Shown: one piece after another, positions 5,051 through 12,210 of the stretch
Layout of the letters: each line of letters starts with the position of its first letter
How positions within the stretch are numbered: the first letter of the stretch is position 1
From: Extensimonas sp963708545
Lineage (GTDB): Bacteria > Pseudomonadota > Gammaproteobacteria > Burkholderiales > Burkholderiaceae_C
Direction of reading: 5' to 3'
Length of the DNA: 12,796 nt
Assembly: GCA_963708545.1 (NCBI GenBank)
Contig: CAVPUD010000167.1
Span: 1-12,796 of the forward strand
The notes under the pieces: model-generated
Databases searched by the model: none
What the model was told of the DNA's origin: nothing
The model's input: only the letters and a program-made list of their open reading frames with translations
Made by a program: the position numbers and the translations under genes

Positions 5051-7267
5051 ATGTCTGAATCCACCCAAGGCGTGCGCCTGCGCCGCGGCTCCGAGGCTTT
5101 GCGCGCCAGCTTCGAGTTGCTGTCGTCGATGCGCTTTGCGATCGCGCTGCTCACGGTGATCTGCATCGCCTCGGTGATAGGCACCGTGCTCAAGCAGCAC
5201 GAACCGGTGGCGAACTACGTCAACCAGTTCGGGCCGTTTTGGGCCGAATTGTTCTTGACGCTGCGGCTCAACACCATCTACAGCGCGTGGTGGTTTTTGC
5301 TGATTTTGGCGTTTCTGGTGCTCAGCACCTCGCTGTGCATCGCGCGCAACACGCCCAAAATTCTGGCCGACCTCAAGACCTACAAAGAAAACATCCGCGT
5401 GCAAAGCCTGCGCGCCTTCCACCACCGGGCCGAGGCCGAGCTGCCCGAAGCGCCCGAGGCCGCCGCGCAGCGCATAGGCCAGCAGCTCGCGCGCAAGGGC
5501 TGGAAGGTGCGTCTGCAGCAGCGCGCGCCGGGGCAGGGAAGGGACGCAACGACGGGCGCGGGCTGGATGGTCGCGGCCAAGGCGGGCGCCGCGAACAAGA
5601 TCGGCTACATCGCCGCGCACAGTGCCATCGTGCTGATTTGCCTGGGCGGCCTGTTCGACGGCGATCTGATCGTGCGTGCGCAAATGCTGCTCGGCGGCAA
5701 AACGCCCTACCGCGGCGGCGGTTTGATCTCGGATGTGCCGGCCCAGCACCGCTTGTCCGAGCGCAACCCGACCTTCCGCGGCAACCTGCTCGTGGCCGAG
5801 GGCACGCAGTCCGACACGGCCATCCTGAGCCAGTCGGACGGTGTGCTGCTGCAGGAGCTGCCGTTTGCGATCGAGCTCAAAAAATTCATCGTCGAGCACT
5901 ATTCCACGGGCATGCCCAAGCTGTTCGCGAGCGAGATCGTGATCCACGACAAGGCCACGGGCGCGCAGGTGCCCGCGCGCGTCGAGGTCAATCACCCCGC
6001 GAGCTACCGCGGCATCGAGATTTACCAGTCGAGCTTCGACGACGGCGGCTCGCGCCTCAAGCTCCATGCCTACCCTATGGGCGCGAACGTCGCGCCCTTC
6101 GACCTCGAAGGTGTGGTGGGAGGTTCGGCGCAGCTCAACCGCATGGCTGCGGGCGGCTCGGCGGCCGGCAATGCCGCGCTGCAAACCCTGACGGTGGAAT
6201 TCACCGCGTTGCGCACGATCAACGTGGAGAATTTCGGCAACCAGGGCGGCTCGGGCGCCGACGCGCGCAAGGTCGATCTGCGCGCTTCGATCGAAGAACG
6301 TCTGGGCGCCGCGAACAAGGCGGGCAAACCCAAGGAGCTGCGCAACGTGGGCCCGAGCGTGGGCTACAAGCTGCGCGACGCGGCGGGGCAGGCGATCGAG
6401 TTCCACAACTACATGCTGCCCGTCGATCTGGGCGACGGCGTGCCGGTGTTTCTGCTCGGCGTGCGCACGAATGCGGATGAACCCATGCGCTATCTGCGCA
6501 TTCCGGCCGACGAGCAAGGGCGCATGGACGGCTTCATGCGCCTGCGCGCTGCGCTTGCCGACCCCGAGGCGCGCGCGCAGGCCGTGCAGCGCTACGTGGC
6601 CAAGGCGCTCGAGGCCGCGCGCCCCGAACTTGCACAGCAGCTCGCGCAGTCCGCCGCGCGCGCGCTCGCGCTGTTTGCGGGCGAGGGCGGCCAGGCGTCT
6701 GCGCATGGCGCGCCGCGCGGCGGGCTGCAGGCGGTGTCCGACTTCATCGAGGCCAACGTGCCCGAGGCCGAGCGCAGCAAGGCCGCCGAGGTGCTCGTGC
6801 GCATCCTCAACGGCAGCCTGTTCGAGCTGCTGCAGCTCACGCGCGAGCGCGCGGGGCTCGCGCCGCTGGCCGCCGACGAGCAAGCCCGCGCCTTCATGAC
6901 GCAGGCAGTGCTCGCGCTCAGCGACGCGCAAAACTACCCGGCGCCGTTTGTGCTCGAACTCACGGACTTCACGCAGGTGCAGGCCAGCGTGTTCCAGGTG
7001 GCGCGTGCCCCTGGCAAGAACGTTGTCTATCTGGGCTGCGCCTTGCTGATCCTGGGCGTTTTTGCCATGCTCTACGTGCGCGAGCGGCGCGTGTGGGTCT
7101 GGCTTGCGCCGCAAGGCGATGCGCACGGCCCGGCGCCGGGACAAGGTACGGGTACGCACGCCACCATGGCGCTGTCGAGCAACCGCAGAACCATGGACGG
7201 CGATCGGGAGTTTGCCCAGCTCGCAGAGCAACTGATAGGGGCGCGACCCCAGGAAGGCAAGGCATGA
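5051..7267 (+). CDS. resB: System II cytochrome c biogenesis protein ResB (Ccs1 type)
   Basis: Membrane protein of 738 residues, partner of CcsB in the System II haem-delivery and cytochrome c synthetase complex. The N-terminal LLSSMRFAIALLTVICIASVIGT-like segment (first membrane helix about 28-47) and GPFWAELF motif are typical, with helices near 78-98 and 183-205, and a last one near 657-676, separated by a large periplasmic domain of about 450 residues. His190 in IAAHSAIVL lies in the third helix, where the family carries a conserved histidine. The ATG at 5051 has no clear Shine-Dalgarno but the first residues look like those of relatives. The stop overlaps the ccsB start as ATGA (7264-7267), so the two subunits are coupled. 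Length is normal for betaproteobacteria. Confidence 0.95.
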   Translation: MSESTQGVRLRRGSEALRASFELLSSMRFAIALLTVICIASVIGTVLKQHEPVANYVNQFGPFWAELFLTLRLNTIYSAWWFLLILAFLVLSTSLCIARNTPKILADLKTYKENIRVQSLRAFHHRAEAELPEAPEAAAQRIGQQLARKGWKVRLQQRAPGQGRDATTGAGWMVAAKAGAANKIGYIAAHSAIVLICLGGLFDGDLIVRAQMLLGGKTPYRGGGLISDVPAQHRLSERNPTFRGNLLVAEGTQSDTAILSQSDGVLLQELPFAIELKKFIVEHYSTGMPKLFASEIVIHDKATGAQVPARVEVNHPASYRGIEIYQSSFDDGGSRLKLHAYPMGANVAPFDLEGVVGGSAQLNRMAAGGSAAGNAALQTLTVEFTALRTINVENFGNQGGSGADARKVDLRASIEERLGAANKAGKPKELRNVGPSVGYKLRDAAGQAIEFHNYMLPVDLGDGVPVFLLGVRTNADEPMRYLRIPADEQGRMDGFMRLRAALADPEARAQAVQRYVAKALEAARPELAQQLAQSAARALALFAGEGGQASAHGAPRGGLQAVSDFIEANVPEAERSKAAEVLVRILNGSLFELLQLTRERAGLAPLAADEQARAFMTQAVLALSDAQNYPAPFVLELTDFTQVQASVFQVARAPGKNVVYLGCALLILGVFAMLYVRERRVWVWLAPQGDAHGPAPGQGTGTHATMALSSNRRTMDGDREFAQLAEQLIGARPQEGKA

Positions 7268-8655
7268 ACAGCAGCACCACGGTAAAGATTTCTCCCGCTG
7301 GCGGCGCACCCCACGGGGTGGGCGGCTCTGGCATTCGGCAGGACTTGCATGAGGGTTTTTTTGCGCGGCGCAGCGCCTTCGATTGGATCTTTGCCGTGCT
7401 CGTGGTGCTGGGCGGCGTGTTTGCCCTGCAGCGCTACGGCAGCGCCATGGATGTTTATGAAAAGGGCATTACGCTGGCCATCATGCCGTGCGCGATCTGG
7501 CTCGGCTGGTTCTGGCGCCCGCTGCGCGTGCTGATGCTGGTCGTGGCGGCGGCGTCGCTGCTCGCGATCGGGCTGTACCAGCAGGGCGGCGCGGGCGATC
7601 TGGCGCGCGCCGATCAGGTGTTCGGCCTCAAATACTTCCTCTCGAGCCAGTCGGCCATCCTCTGGATGAGCATGCTGTTTTTCGCGAGCACGGCGTTTTA
7701 CTGGATCGGCATGTTCGCGCGCGGCGCCGCGGGCGAGGCCATGCCGCTATTGGGCTCGCGCTTGGCCTGGGTGGGCGTCACCATGGCCCTGATAGGCACC
7801 ATGGTGCGCTGGTACGAAAGCTACCTGCTGGGCAGCGACATCGGGCATATCCCGGTGAGCAACCTTTATGAAGTGTTCGTGCTCTTTTGCTGGCTCACGG
7901 CGCTGTTTTACCTGTATTTCGAGGCGCACTACGGCACGCGCGCGCTCGGCGGCTTCGTCATGCTCGTGGTCAGCGCAGCGGTGGGCTTTTTGCTCTGGTA
8001 CACCGTGGCGCGCGAGGCGCAGGAAATCCAGCCGCTCGTGCCCGCGCTCAAAAGCTGGTGGATGAAGCTGCACGTGCCGGCCAACTTCATCGGCTACGGC
8101 ACTTTTGCGCTCTCGGCCATGGTGGCGTTTGCCTACCTCGTCAAACAGAGCGCGCAGGAGCTGCGCTGGTACAAGCTCGCGCCCCTGTGGCTGCTGGGCG
8201 TGGTGCTGTGCTTCGAGCCGTTGGTATTCCGCCGCGGCGCGGGCGCGCAGGGCAGCGCGTACTGGATGGTGTATTTCGGCATTTCGGCGCTGATCGTCGC
8301 GGGCATCCTGCTCGGGCGCCGGCGCATCGCGGCGCGCCTGCCCGCGCTCGAAGTGCTCGACGACCTGATGTACAAAGCCATCGCCGTGGGCTTTGCGTTT
8401 TTCACCATCGCCACCGTGCTTGGTGCGCTCTGGGCGGCCGAGGCCTGGGGCGGCTACTGGAGCTGGGACCCGAAGGAGACCTGGGCGCTGATCGTCTGGC
8501 TCAACTACGCCGCTTGGCTGCACATGCGCCTCATGAAGGGCCTGCGCGGCACGGTGTCGGCCTGGTGGGCGCTCGTGGGCCTCGCAGTGACAACCTTTGC
8601 CTTCATCGGCGTGAACATGTTCTTGAGCGGTTTGCACAGCTACGGTACCTTGTAG
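7264..8655 (+). CDS. ccsB: Cytochrome c biogenesis protein CcsB (ResC/CcsA, CcmC-like)
   Basis: Polytopic membrane protein of 463 residues that, with ResB, moves haem to the periplasmic face and attaches it to CXXCH motifs. The tryptophan-rich WWD haem-handling motif WGGYWSWDPKETW is at residues 395-407. His270 (KLHVPANF), His420 (WLHMRLMKG) and His458 (GLHSYGTL) lie at or near the positions of the family's conserved haem-coordinating histidines. Around eight hydrophobic helices can be read. The start at 7264 is fixed by the ATGA overlap with resB. Naming differs by organism: this member is called ResC in Bacillus and CcsA in plastids. The gene is 44 bases from msrP, which has its own Shine-Dalgarno, so the block may be one operon. 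Confidence 0.95.
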   Translation: MNSSTTVKISPAGGAPHGVGGSGIRQDLHEGFFARRSAFDWIFAVLVVLGGVFALQRYGSAMDVYEKGITLAIMPCAIWLGWFWRPLRVLMLVVAAASLLAIGLYQQGGAGDLARADQVFGLKYFLSSQSAILWMSMLFFASTAFYWIGMFARGAAGEAMPLLGSRLAWVGVTMALIGTMVRWYESYLLGSDIGHIPVSNLYEVFVLFCWLTALFYLYFEAHYGTRALGGFVMLVVSAAVGFLLWYTVAREAQEIQPLVPALKSWWMKLHVPANFIGYGTFALSAMVAFAYLVKQSAQELRWYKLAPLWLLGVVLCFEPLVFRRGAGAQGSAYWMVYFGISALIVAGILLGRRRIAARLPALEVLDDLMYKAIAVGFAFFTIATVLGALWAAEAWGGYWSWDPKETWALIVWLNYAAWLHMRLMKGLRGTVSAWWALVGLAVTTFAFIGVNMFLSGLHSYGTL

Positions 8656-8684
8656 ATCGGCCTCTGCTTTTGCTGGGGCCACGT

Positions 8685-8693
8685 AAAGAGGGG
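8685..8693 (+). promoter_or_regulatory. Ribosome binding site of msrP
   Basis: AAAGAGGGG ends six bases before the ATG at 8700. It is the clearest Shine-Dalgarno in the rightward block and supports that start for MsrP. Confidence 0.55.
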
Positions 8694-8699
8694 CTTGCC

Positions 8700-9695
8700 A
8701 TGGCGATTTTTCACCGTGCGCGCGATTTTTCGCAGCCGTTGCCGTCCGAGATCACCCCGCGCGCGGTGTATGAAAACCGCCGCGCGCTGCTGCGCAGCCT
8801 GGCCGGTGGTGCCGCAGGCGCCACACTGGCTGCCTGGGCGGGCCGCGCGGCATTGGCGCAGGCGCCGCGCCCTGGCAAGCTCGCGCCGCTCGCCGCCGTG
8901 CCCTCCAAGGTGCCCGGCGCCATGGTGCTCGAAAAGCCTACGAGCTACCAGGATGCCACCAGCTACAACAATTTCTATGAGTTCGGCACCGAAAAGGACG
9001 ACCCCGCGCGCAACGCCCACACTTTGCGCACCAGCCCTTGGAGCGTGGAGGTGGAAGGACTGGTGCACAAACCCGGGCGTTTTGGCGTCGAAGACCTGCT
9101 CAAGCTCAGCGCCCTCGAAGAGCGCGTGTACCGGCTGCGCTGCGTCGAGGGCTGGTCCATGGTCATCCCCTGGGTCGGCTATTCGCTGGCGGCCCTGATA
9201 GCGCGCGTGCAGCCGCTGGGCAGCGCGAAATACGTGGAATTCGTCACGCTCGCCGACAAGGCGACCATGCCCTTCGTGGGTTCGCGCATCCTCGACTGGC
9301 CTTACGTGGAGGGCTTGCGGCTCGATGAGGCGCTGCATCCGCTCACGCTGCTCGCCTTCGGCATGTACGGCGAGGTGCTGCCCAAGCAAAACGGTGCGCC
9401 CGTGCGCCTCGTGGTGCCGTGGAAGTACGGCTTCAAGAGCGCCAAGAGCATCGTCAAAATCCGCTTCACCGAGCGCCAGCCCGCCACGGCCTGGGTCAAG
9501 GCCGCGCCGCAGGAATACGGCTTTTATGCCAACGTCAACCCCGGCGTCGATCATCCGCGCTGGAGCCAGGCCACAGAGCGGCGCATAGGCGAAGGCGGCC
9601 TGTTCGCGCCCAAGCGCAAGACCTTGCCGTTCAACGGCTATGCCGAGCAGGTGGCGCAGCTGTATGCCGGCATGGACTTGCGCAGGTTTTTCTGA
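8700..9695 (+). CDS. msrP: Protein-methionine-sulfoxide reductase catalytic subunit MsrP (YedY)
   Basis: Periplasmic molybdopterin enzyme of 331 residues in the sulfite oxidase fold that reduces methionine sulfoxide in oxidised envelope proteins, using quinone electrons delivered by MsrQ. A twin-arginine signal is visible: Arg27-Arg28 in ENRRALLRSL, then a hydrophobic Ala/Gly stretch, with probable cleavage after ALA near residue 53. The molybdenum ligand is Cys148 in RLRCVEGWSMVIPW, the family's most conserved block. The TSYNNFYEFGTEKDDP-like segment near 87-102 and the C-terminal AQLYAGMDLRRFF also match. Length agrees with the E. coli protein (about 334). msrQ follows 38 bases downstream. 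Confidence 0.96.
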   Translation: MAIFHRARDFSQPLPSEITPRAVYENRRALLRSLAGGAAGATLAAWAGRAALAQAPRPGKLAPLAAVPSKVPGAMVLEKPTSYQDATSYNNFYEFGTEKDDPARNAHTLRTSPWSVEVEGLVHKPGRFGVEDLLKLSALEERVYRLRCVEGWSMVIPWVGYSLAALIARVQPLGSAKYVEFVTLADKATMPFVGSRILDWPYVEGLRLDEALHPLTLLAFGMYGEVLPKQNGAPVRLVVPWKYGFKSAKSIVKIRFTERQPATAWVKAAPQEYGFYANVNPGVDHPRWSQATERRIGEGGLFAPKRKTLPFNGYAEQVAQLYAGMDLRRFF

Positions 9696-9733
9696 TTTTC
9701 GTGGTGAAGCAGAACGCGGCACGGCGGGCGGGA

Positions 9734-10381
9734 ATGAGCGCGGGGGTGAAGGCGGGAGTAAGGTCGCTATGGCTCCACCCGGCCGCCAAGCCGCTGGTGT
9801 TTGTGCTCTGCGCGGCGCCTTGCGCATGGCTGGTCTATGCGGTGCTGGCCGATAGGCTCGGCGCCAACCCCGCAGAGGCTTTGATCCGCGCCACGGGCGA
9901 CTGGACCTTGCGCGCGCTGTGCCTGGTGCTCGCCGTGACGCCGCTGCGCGTGCTCACCGGTACGCCCGCGCTCGCGCGCTTTCGGCGCATGCTGGGGCTG
10001 TGGGTGTTTTTCTACGCCGCACTGCATTTCGTGTGCTATGCGGTGCTCGACCAGGGGCTCGACATGCCCGCCATCGTGCGCGACGTGGGCAAGCGTCCGT
10101 TCATCCTCGTGGGCAGCCTGGCACTGGTGCTATTGGCCTTGCTCGCCGCCACTTCGACCCAGCGCGCCATGCGGGCATTGGGCGGACGCCGCTGGCAGGC
10201 CTTGCATAGCGCGGTTTATACCGTGGCGGGGTTGGCGCTGCTGCACTTTTTCTGGATGCGCGCGGGCAAGCGCAATTTCGCCGAAGTGGCCGTCTATGCC
10301 GCGATCCTGGGCCTGCTGCTGGGCTGGCGCCTGGGCCATGCCTGGTGGTGCAGGCGGCGGACCTCAAAAACGGTAGGCTGA
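9734..10381 (+). CDS. msrQ: MsrQ (YedZ), haem-binding membrane subunit of the MsrPQ system
   Basis: Inner-membrane b-type haem protein of 215 residues of the ferric-reductase-like transmembrane family that passes electrons from the quinone pool to periplasmic MsrP. Hydrophobic helices can be seen near 20-40, 58-75, 86-106, 122-140, 155-175 and 185-200. Candidate haem-ligand histidines are His98 (AALHFVCY), His158 (ALHSAVYT) and His171 (LLHFFW), the usual pattern. The ATG at 9734 has a weak GGGCGGG in front; two in-frame GTG codons at 9701 and 9704 have no ribosome binding site and are less likely. The last residues are basic (CRRRTSK). It is the final gene of the rightward block and converges on the ODP-like gene. 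Confidence 0.93.
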   Translation: MSAGVKAGVRSLWLHPAAKPLVFVLCAAPCAWLVYAVLADRLGANPAEALIRATGDWTLRALCLVLAVTPLRVLTGTPALARFRRMLGLWVFFYAALHFVCYAVLDQGLDMPAIVRDVGKRPFILVGSLALVLLALLAATSTQRAMRALGGRRWQALHSAVYTVAGLALLHFFWMRAGKRNFAEVAVYAAILGLLLGWRLGHAWWCRRRTSKTVG

Positions 10382-10414
10382 TGGCAAACCGAACGCTCCT
10401 GTTTCAGAAGCTGC

Positions 10415-10450
10415 TGGCGCATGCTGTATAAGGGCTAACTGCCGATTTCA
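10415..10450. repeat. Possible second copy of a Comamonadaceae intergenic repeat
   Basis: Between the converging msrQ and ODP-like genes, the segment TGCTGTATAAGGGCTAACTG resembles the TGCTGGATAAGCGCTAGCAGCTATC-type core of dispersed repeats I associate with Comamonadaceae genomes. The match is imperfect and from memory. Like the candidate at 3261-3311 it sits in a convergent gap. Confidence 0.3.
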
Positions 10451-10459
10451 TTCGAAATC
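10444..10459. terminator. Small hairpin in the convergent gap, possible weak terminator
   Basis: A perfect 6-base-pair stem GATTTC/GAAATC with an ATTC loop overlaps the last bases of the ODP-like gene. It is AT-rich and has no T-run on either side, so it is at best a weak or factor-assisted terminator. Confidence 0.25.
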
Positions 10460-11288
10460 AGCCATTGACCGAGCGCAGCGCCGGGCGCATCTGGCGCGAG
10501 ACCGGGTCTATGAAGGCCGTGGGGTACTGGTAGGCGCGGTCGTCGAACAGGTCTATGCCGCACATCAGGTTTTCGATCCAGTCGAAAAAGTCGCTGATCG
10601 CCTGCTTGCCCATGATGGGCGCACCGTGCTGCGGTACCAGCATGGCGATGTCGAGCTGGCGTGTCATGCGTGCCCATAGGCGCAGGATCTTGTTCGACAC
10701 CATGTAGCGGCGGTGGAAGGCTTCCATGCGCGGGATGTGTGCCTGCAGGTCGGTCACGGGCAGGCGCGCCTCGGCCCCCGACATCATTGACACGCCCAGG
10801 TCGCCCGTGAACAGGATGCGGCTCACCGGGTCGTAAAAGTGAAAATTGCCCTCGGCGTGCATGAAGTGCGCGGGCAAAATCACGAGTTCGTGCCGACCCA
10901 GCGGCAGATGGCCGCCGCTGTCGGGCACGCCGATCACGCGGTTTTCGGTCTTGCCCACTTTGGTGAAGTGCGGGGCGAAGCGCTCCCACAGGCGCGAGAT
11001 CACGAGGCTTGCCTTGGTGCTGGTCATCCAGCGGTCTAGCGAGGCGATGATGTCCGGGTCGGCGTGCGACGCGATCAGGTACGACAGCTTGTGCGGCGGA
11101 AAATGCCGCGTCATGCCCATGAACAACTCGTTGAACGCAAGGTTGCCGCCGGGGTCGATCACGGCGCCGGTGTCGTCATCAACGATCAGGAACTGGTTGG
11201 CCTGCACCGCCTGCCCGTCCTCTTCGATGAGGTCGGTGAACATCAGGCAGGCGTGCTTGGGGTCGCGGTAAAGCTCCAGGGGGGTCAT
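10458..11288 (-). CDS. ODP/flavodiiron-type metallo-beta-lactamase-fold protein, probable diiron oxygen-binding protein
   Basis: Soluble protein of 276 residues with the metallo-beta-lactamase fold as found in the ODP (oxygen-binding diiron) domain of flavodiiron proteins. Likely metal ligands are His75, Asp77 and Asp79 in SHADPDII, His144 in FMHAEGN, Asp163 in TGDLG and His221 in PQHG. Spacing between the last ligands (65, 19 and 58 residues) is close to that of flavodiiron proteins (H-x-E-x-D ... H ... D ... H), and the residue after Asp79 is not His, as in diiron rather than dizinc enzymes. The usual Glu of the first motif is Asp here. There is no flavodoxin or rubredoxin domain, so it cannot be a complete flavodiiron reductase; it may sense or bind O2 or NO. 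The ATG at 11288 has no strong Shine-Dalgarno. An FNR-type promoter lies just upstream. Confidence 0.8.
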   Translation of the reverse strand: MTPLELYRDPKHACLMFTDLIEEDGQAVQANQFLIVDDDTGAVIDPGGNLAFNELFMGMTRHFPPHKLSYLIASHADPDIIASLDRWMTSTKASLVISRLWERFAPHFTKVGKTENRVIGVPDSGGHLPLGRHELVILPAHFMHAEGNFHFYDPVSRILFTGDLGVSMMSGAEARLPVTDLQAHIPRMEAFHRRYMVSNKILRLWARMTRQLDIAMLVPQHGAPIMGKQAISDFFDWIENLMCGIDLFDDRAYQYPTAFIDPVSRQMRPALRSVNG

Positions 11289-11320
11289 GTGGGTGCTCGG
11301 TGTTTGCGAGAATTCCAGGG

Positions 11321-11361
11321 ACTGTAGAGCGCTCCCGTGGATGGTGATTGATCAATGTCAA
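11321..11361 (-). promoter_or_regulatory. FNR/Anr-dependent promoter of the ODP-like gene
   Basis: On the minus strand TTGAC-ATTG-ATCAA (11361-11348) matches the FNR/Anr/CRP-type consensus TTGAT-N4-ATCAA at nine of ten positions. A -10-like TACAGT lies at 11326-11321, which would place the start of transcription near 11314, with the FNR box centred about 41 bases upstream, the class II activator position. The leader would be about 25 bases. The box overlaps the stop codon of the upstream moeB/thiF-family gene. This suggests the ODP-like gene is induced when oxygen is scarce. Confidence 0.6.
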
Positions 11362-12149
11362 TCATTATCCGAAGTTCCATCCCTTTCCTCTGCATGCCGG
11401 CCTGGAGTGCCGCATACCGGGCAGTCTGCCTGGCGTTGCACGCGCAGGCTGCTCCATTCCATGCTGCGTCCGTCGAGCATCAGCAGGCGCCCGGCGAGCG
11501 ACGGGCCCACGCTCGCAAGCAGCTTGAGCGCTTCGGCCGCCTGCATGGCGCCGATCACGCCCACGAGCGGGGCGAAGACGCCCATGGTCGAGCAACGCGC
11601 TTCCTGCGGCGCGGCGTTGGGCGCGAACAGGCAGGCATAGCAGGGCGACAGCGCGTCGCGTGGGTCGCGCACGGTGATTTGCGCGTCGAAGCGGATCACC
11701 GCGCCTGTCACGAGCGGCACGCCGTGGCGCACACAGGCGGCGTTCACGGCCTGGCGCGTGGCGTAGTTGTCGCTGCAGTCGAGCACCACCGACGCCGTGG
11801 GCACGAGGCGCGCGAGCAGCGCGGCGTCGGCGCGCGCCTGCACGGGCACGACCTGCACCTCGGGGTTGAGCGCGGCAATCGCCTGCGCGGCCGACTGCAC
11901 CTTGGGCTGGCCCACGCGCGCCGTGGTGTGGGCGATCTGGCGCTGCAGGTTGGTCAGGTCGACCACGTCGTCATCGACCAGCGTGATGCGTCCGACGCCG
12001 GCCGAGCCCAGGTACAGCGCCGCGGGCGAGCCCAGCCCGCCGGCGCCGATCAGCAGCGCGTGGCTCGCGAGGATGCGCTCCTGGCCCGCGATGCCGACCT
12101 CGTCGAGCAGGATGTGGCGCGAATAGCGCAGGAGTTGCTCGTCGGTCAT
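11358..12149 (-). CDS. MoeB/ThiF/HesA-family E1-like adenylyltransferase
   Basis: Cytoplasmic E1-like enzyme of 263 residues that adenylates the C-terminus of a small sulfur carrier such as MoaD (molybdopterin synthesis) or ThiS (thiamine synthesis). Seen: N-terminal RYSRHILLDEVG at 8-19, nucleotide-binding GAGGLGSP at 35-42, the VDDDVVDLTNLQRQ block at 58-71, zinc-ligand pairs C170-x2-C173 and C243-x2-C246, and Cys186 in ARCSTMGVFAPLVGVIG at the place of the catalytic or conserved cysteine. There is no rhodanese domain, as in short MoeB and ThiF. The ATG at 12149 begins the conserved MTDEQLLRYSRH; an upstream in-frame start at 12206 would fall within the terminator hairpin region and is rejected. 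No good Shine-Dalgarno is seen. MoeB would fit with nearby msrP, but MoeB and ThiF cannot be separated by sequence here. Confidence 0.88.
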   Translation of the reverse strand: MTDEQLLRYSRHILLDEVGIAGQERILASHALLIGAGGLGSPAALYLGSAGVGRITLVDDDVVDLTNLQRQIAHTTARVGQPKVQSAAQAIAALNPEVQVVPVQARADAALLARLVPTASVVLDCSDNYATRQAVNAACVRHGVPLVTGAVIRFDAQITVRDPRDALSPCYACLFAPNAAPQEARCSTMGVFAPLVGVIGAMQAAEALKLLASVGPSLAGRLLMLDGRSMEWSSLRVQRQADCPVCGTPGRHAEERDGTSDND

Positions 12150-12166
12150 GGGGGGATGCGGCAGGC

Positions 12167-12197
12167 AAAAAAGGCCGCGCCGCCGCGGCGCCGGCCT
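12167..12197 (-). terminator. Intrinsic terminator after the S41 protease gene
   Basis: Read leftward, a GC-rich stem (12197-12192 with 12177-12172, and 12190-12186 with 12182-12178, one bulged base at 12191, 3-base loop) is followed by six T (12172-12167). It lies 13 bases after the protease stop codon and its T-run ends 17 bases before the MoeB/ThiF start. Confidence 0.8.
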
Positions 12198-12210
12198 GTT
12201 GCGCACGGAC

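Noticed and set aside
4859..7309. Long leftward open frame of 816 codons opposite resB
   Set aside because: It is the antisense shadow of a clear ResB gene in GC-rich DNA; its translation is low-complexity, rich in Arg, His, Ala and Gly, with no recognisable domain.
9701..9706. GTG starts for msrQ
   Set aside because: No ribosome binding site in front and they would add 11 non-conserved residues; the ATG at 9734 suits the family length.
12150..12206. Longer start for the MoeB/ThiF-family protein
   Set aside because: The extra 19 residues would be translated from the terminator hairpin and are Arg/Pro-rich; the conserved MTDEQLLRYSRH begins at 12149.
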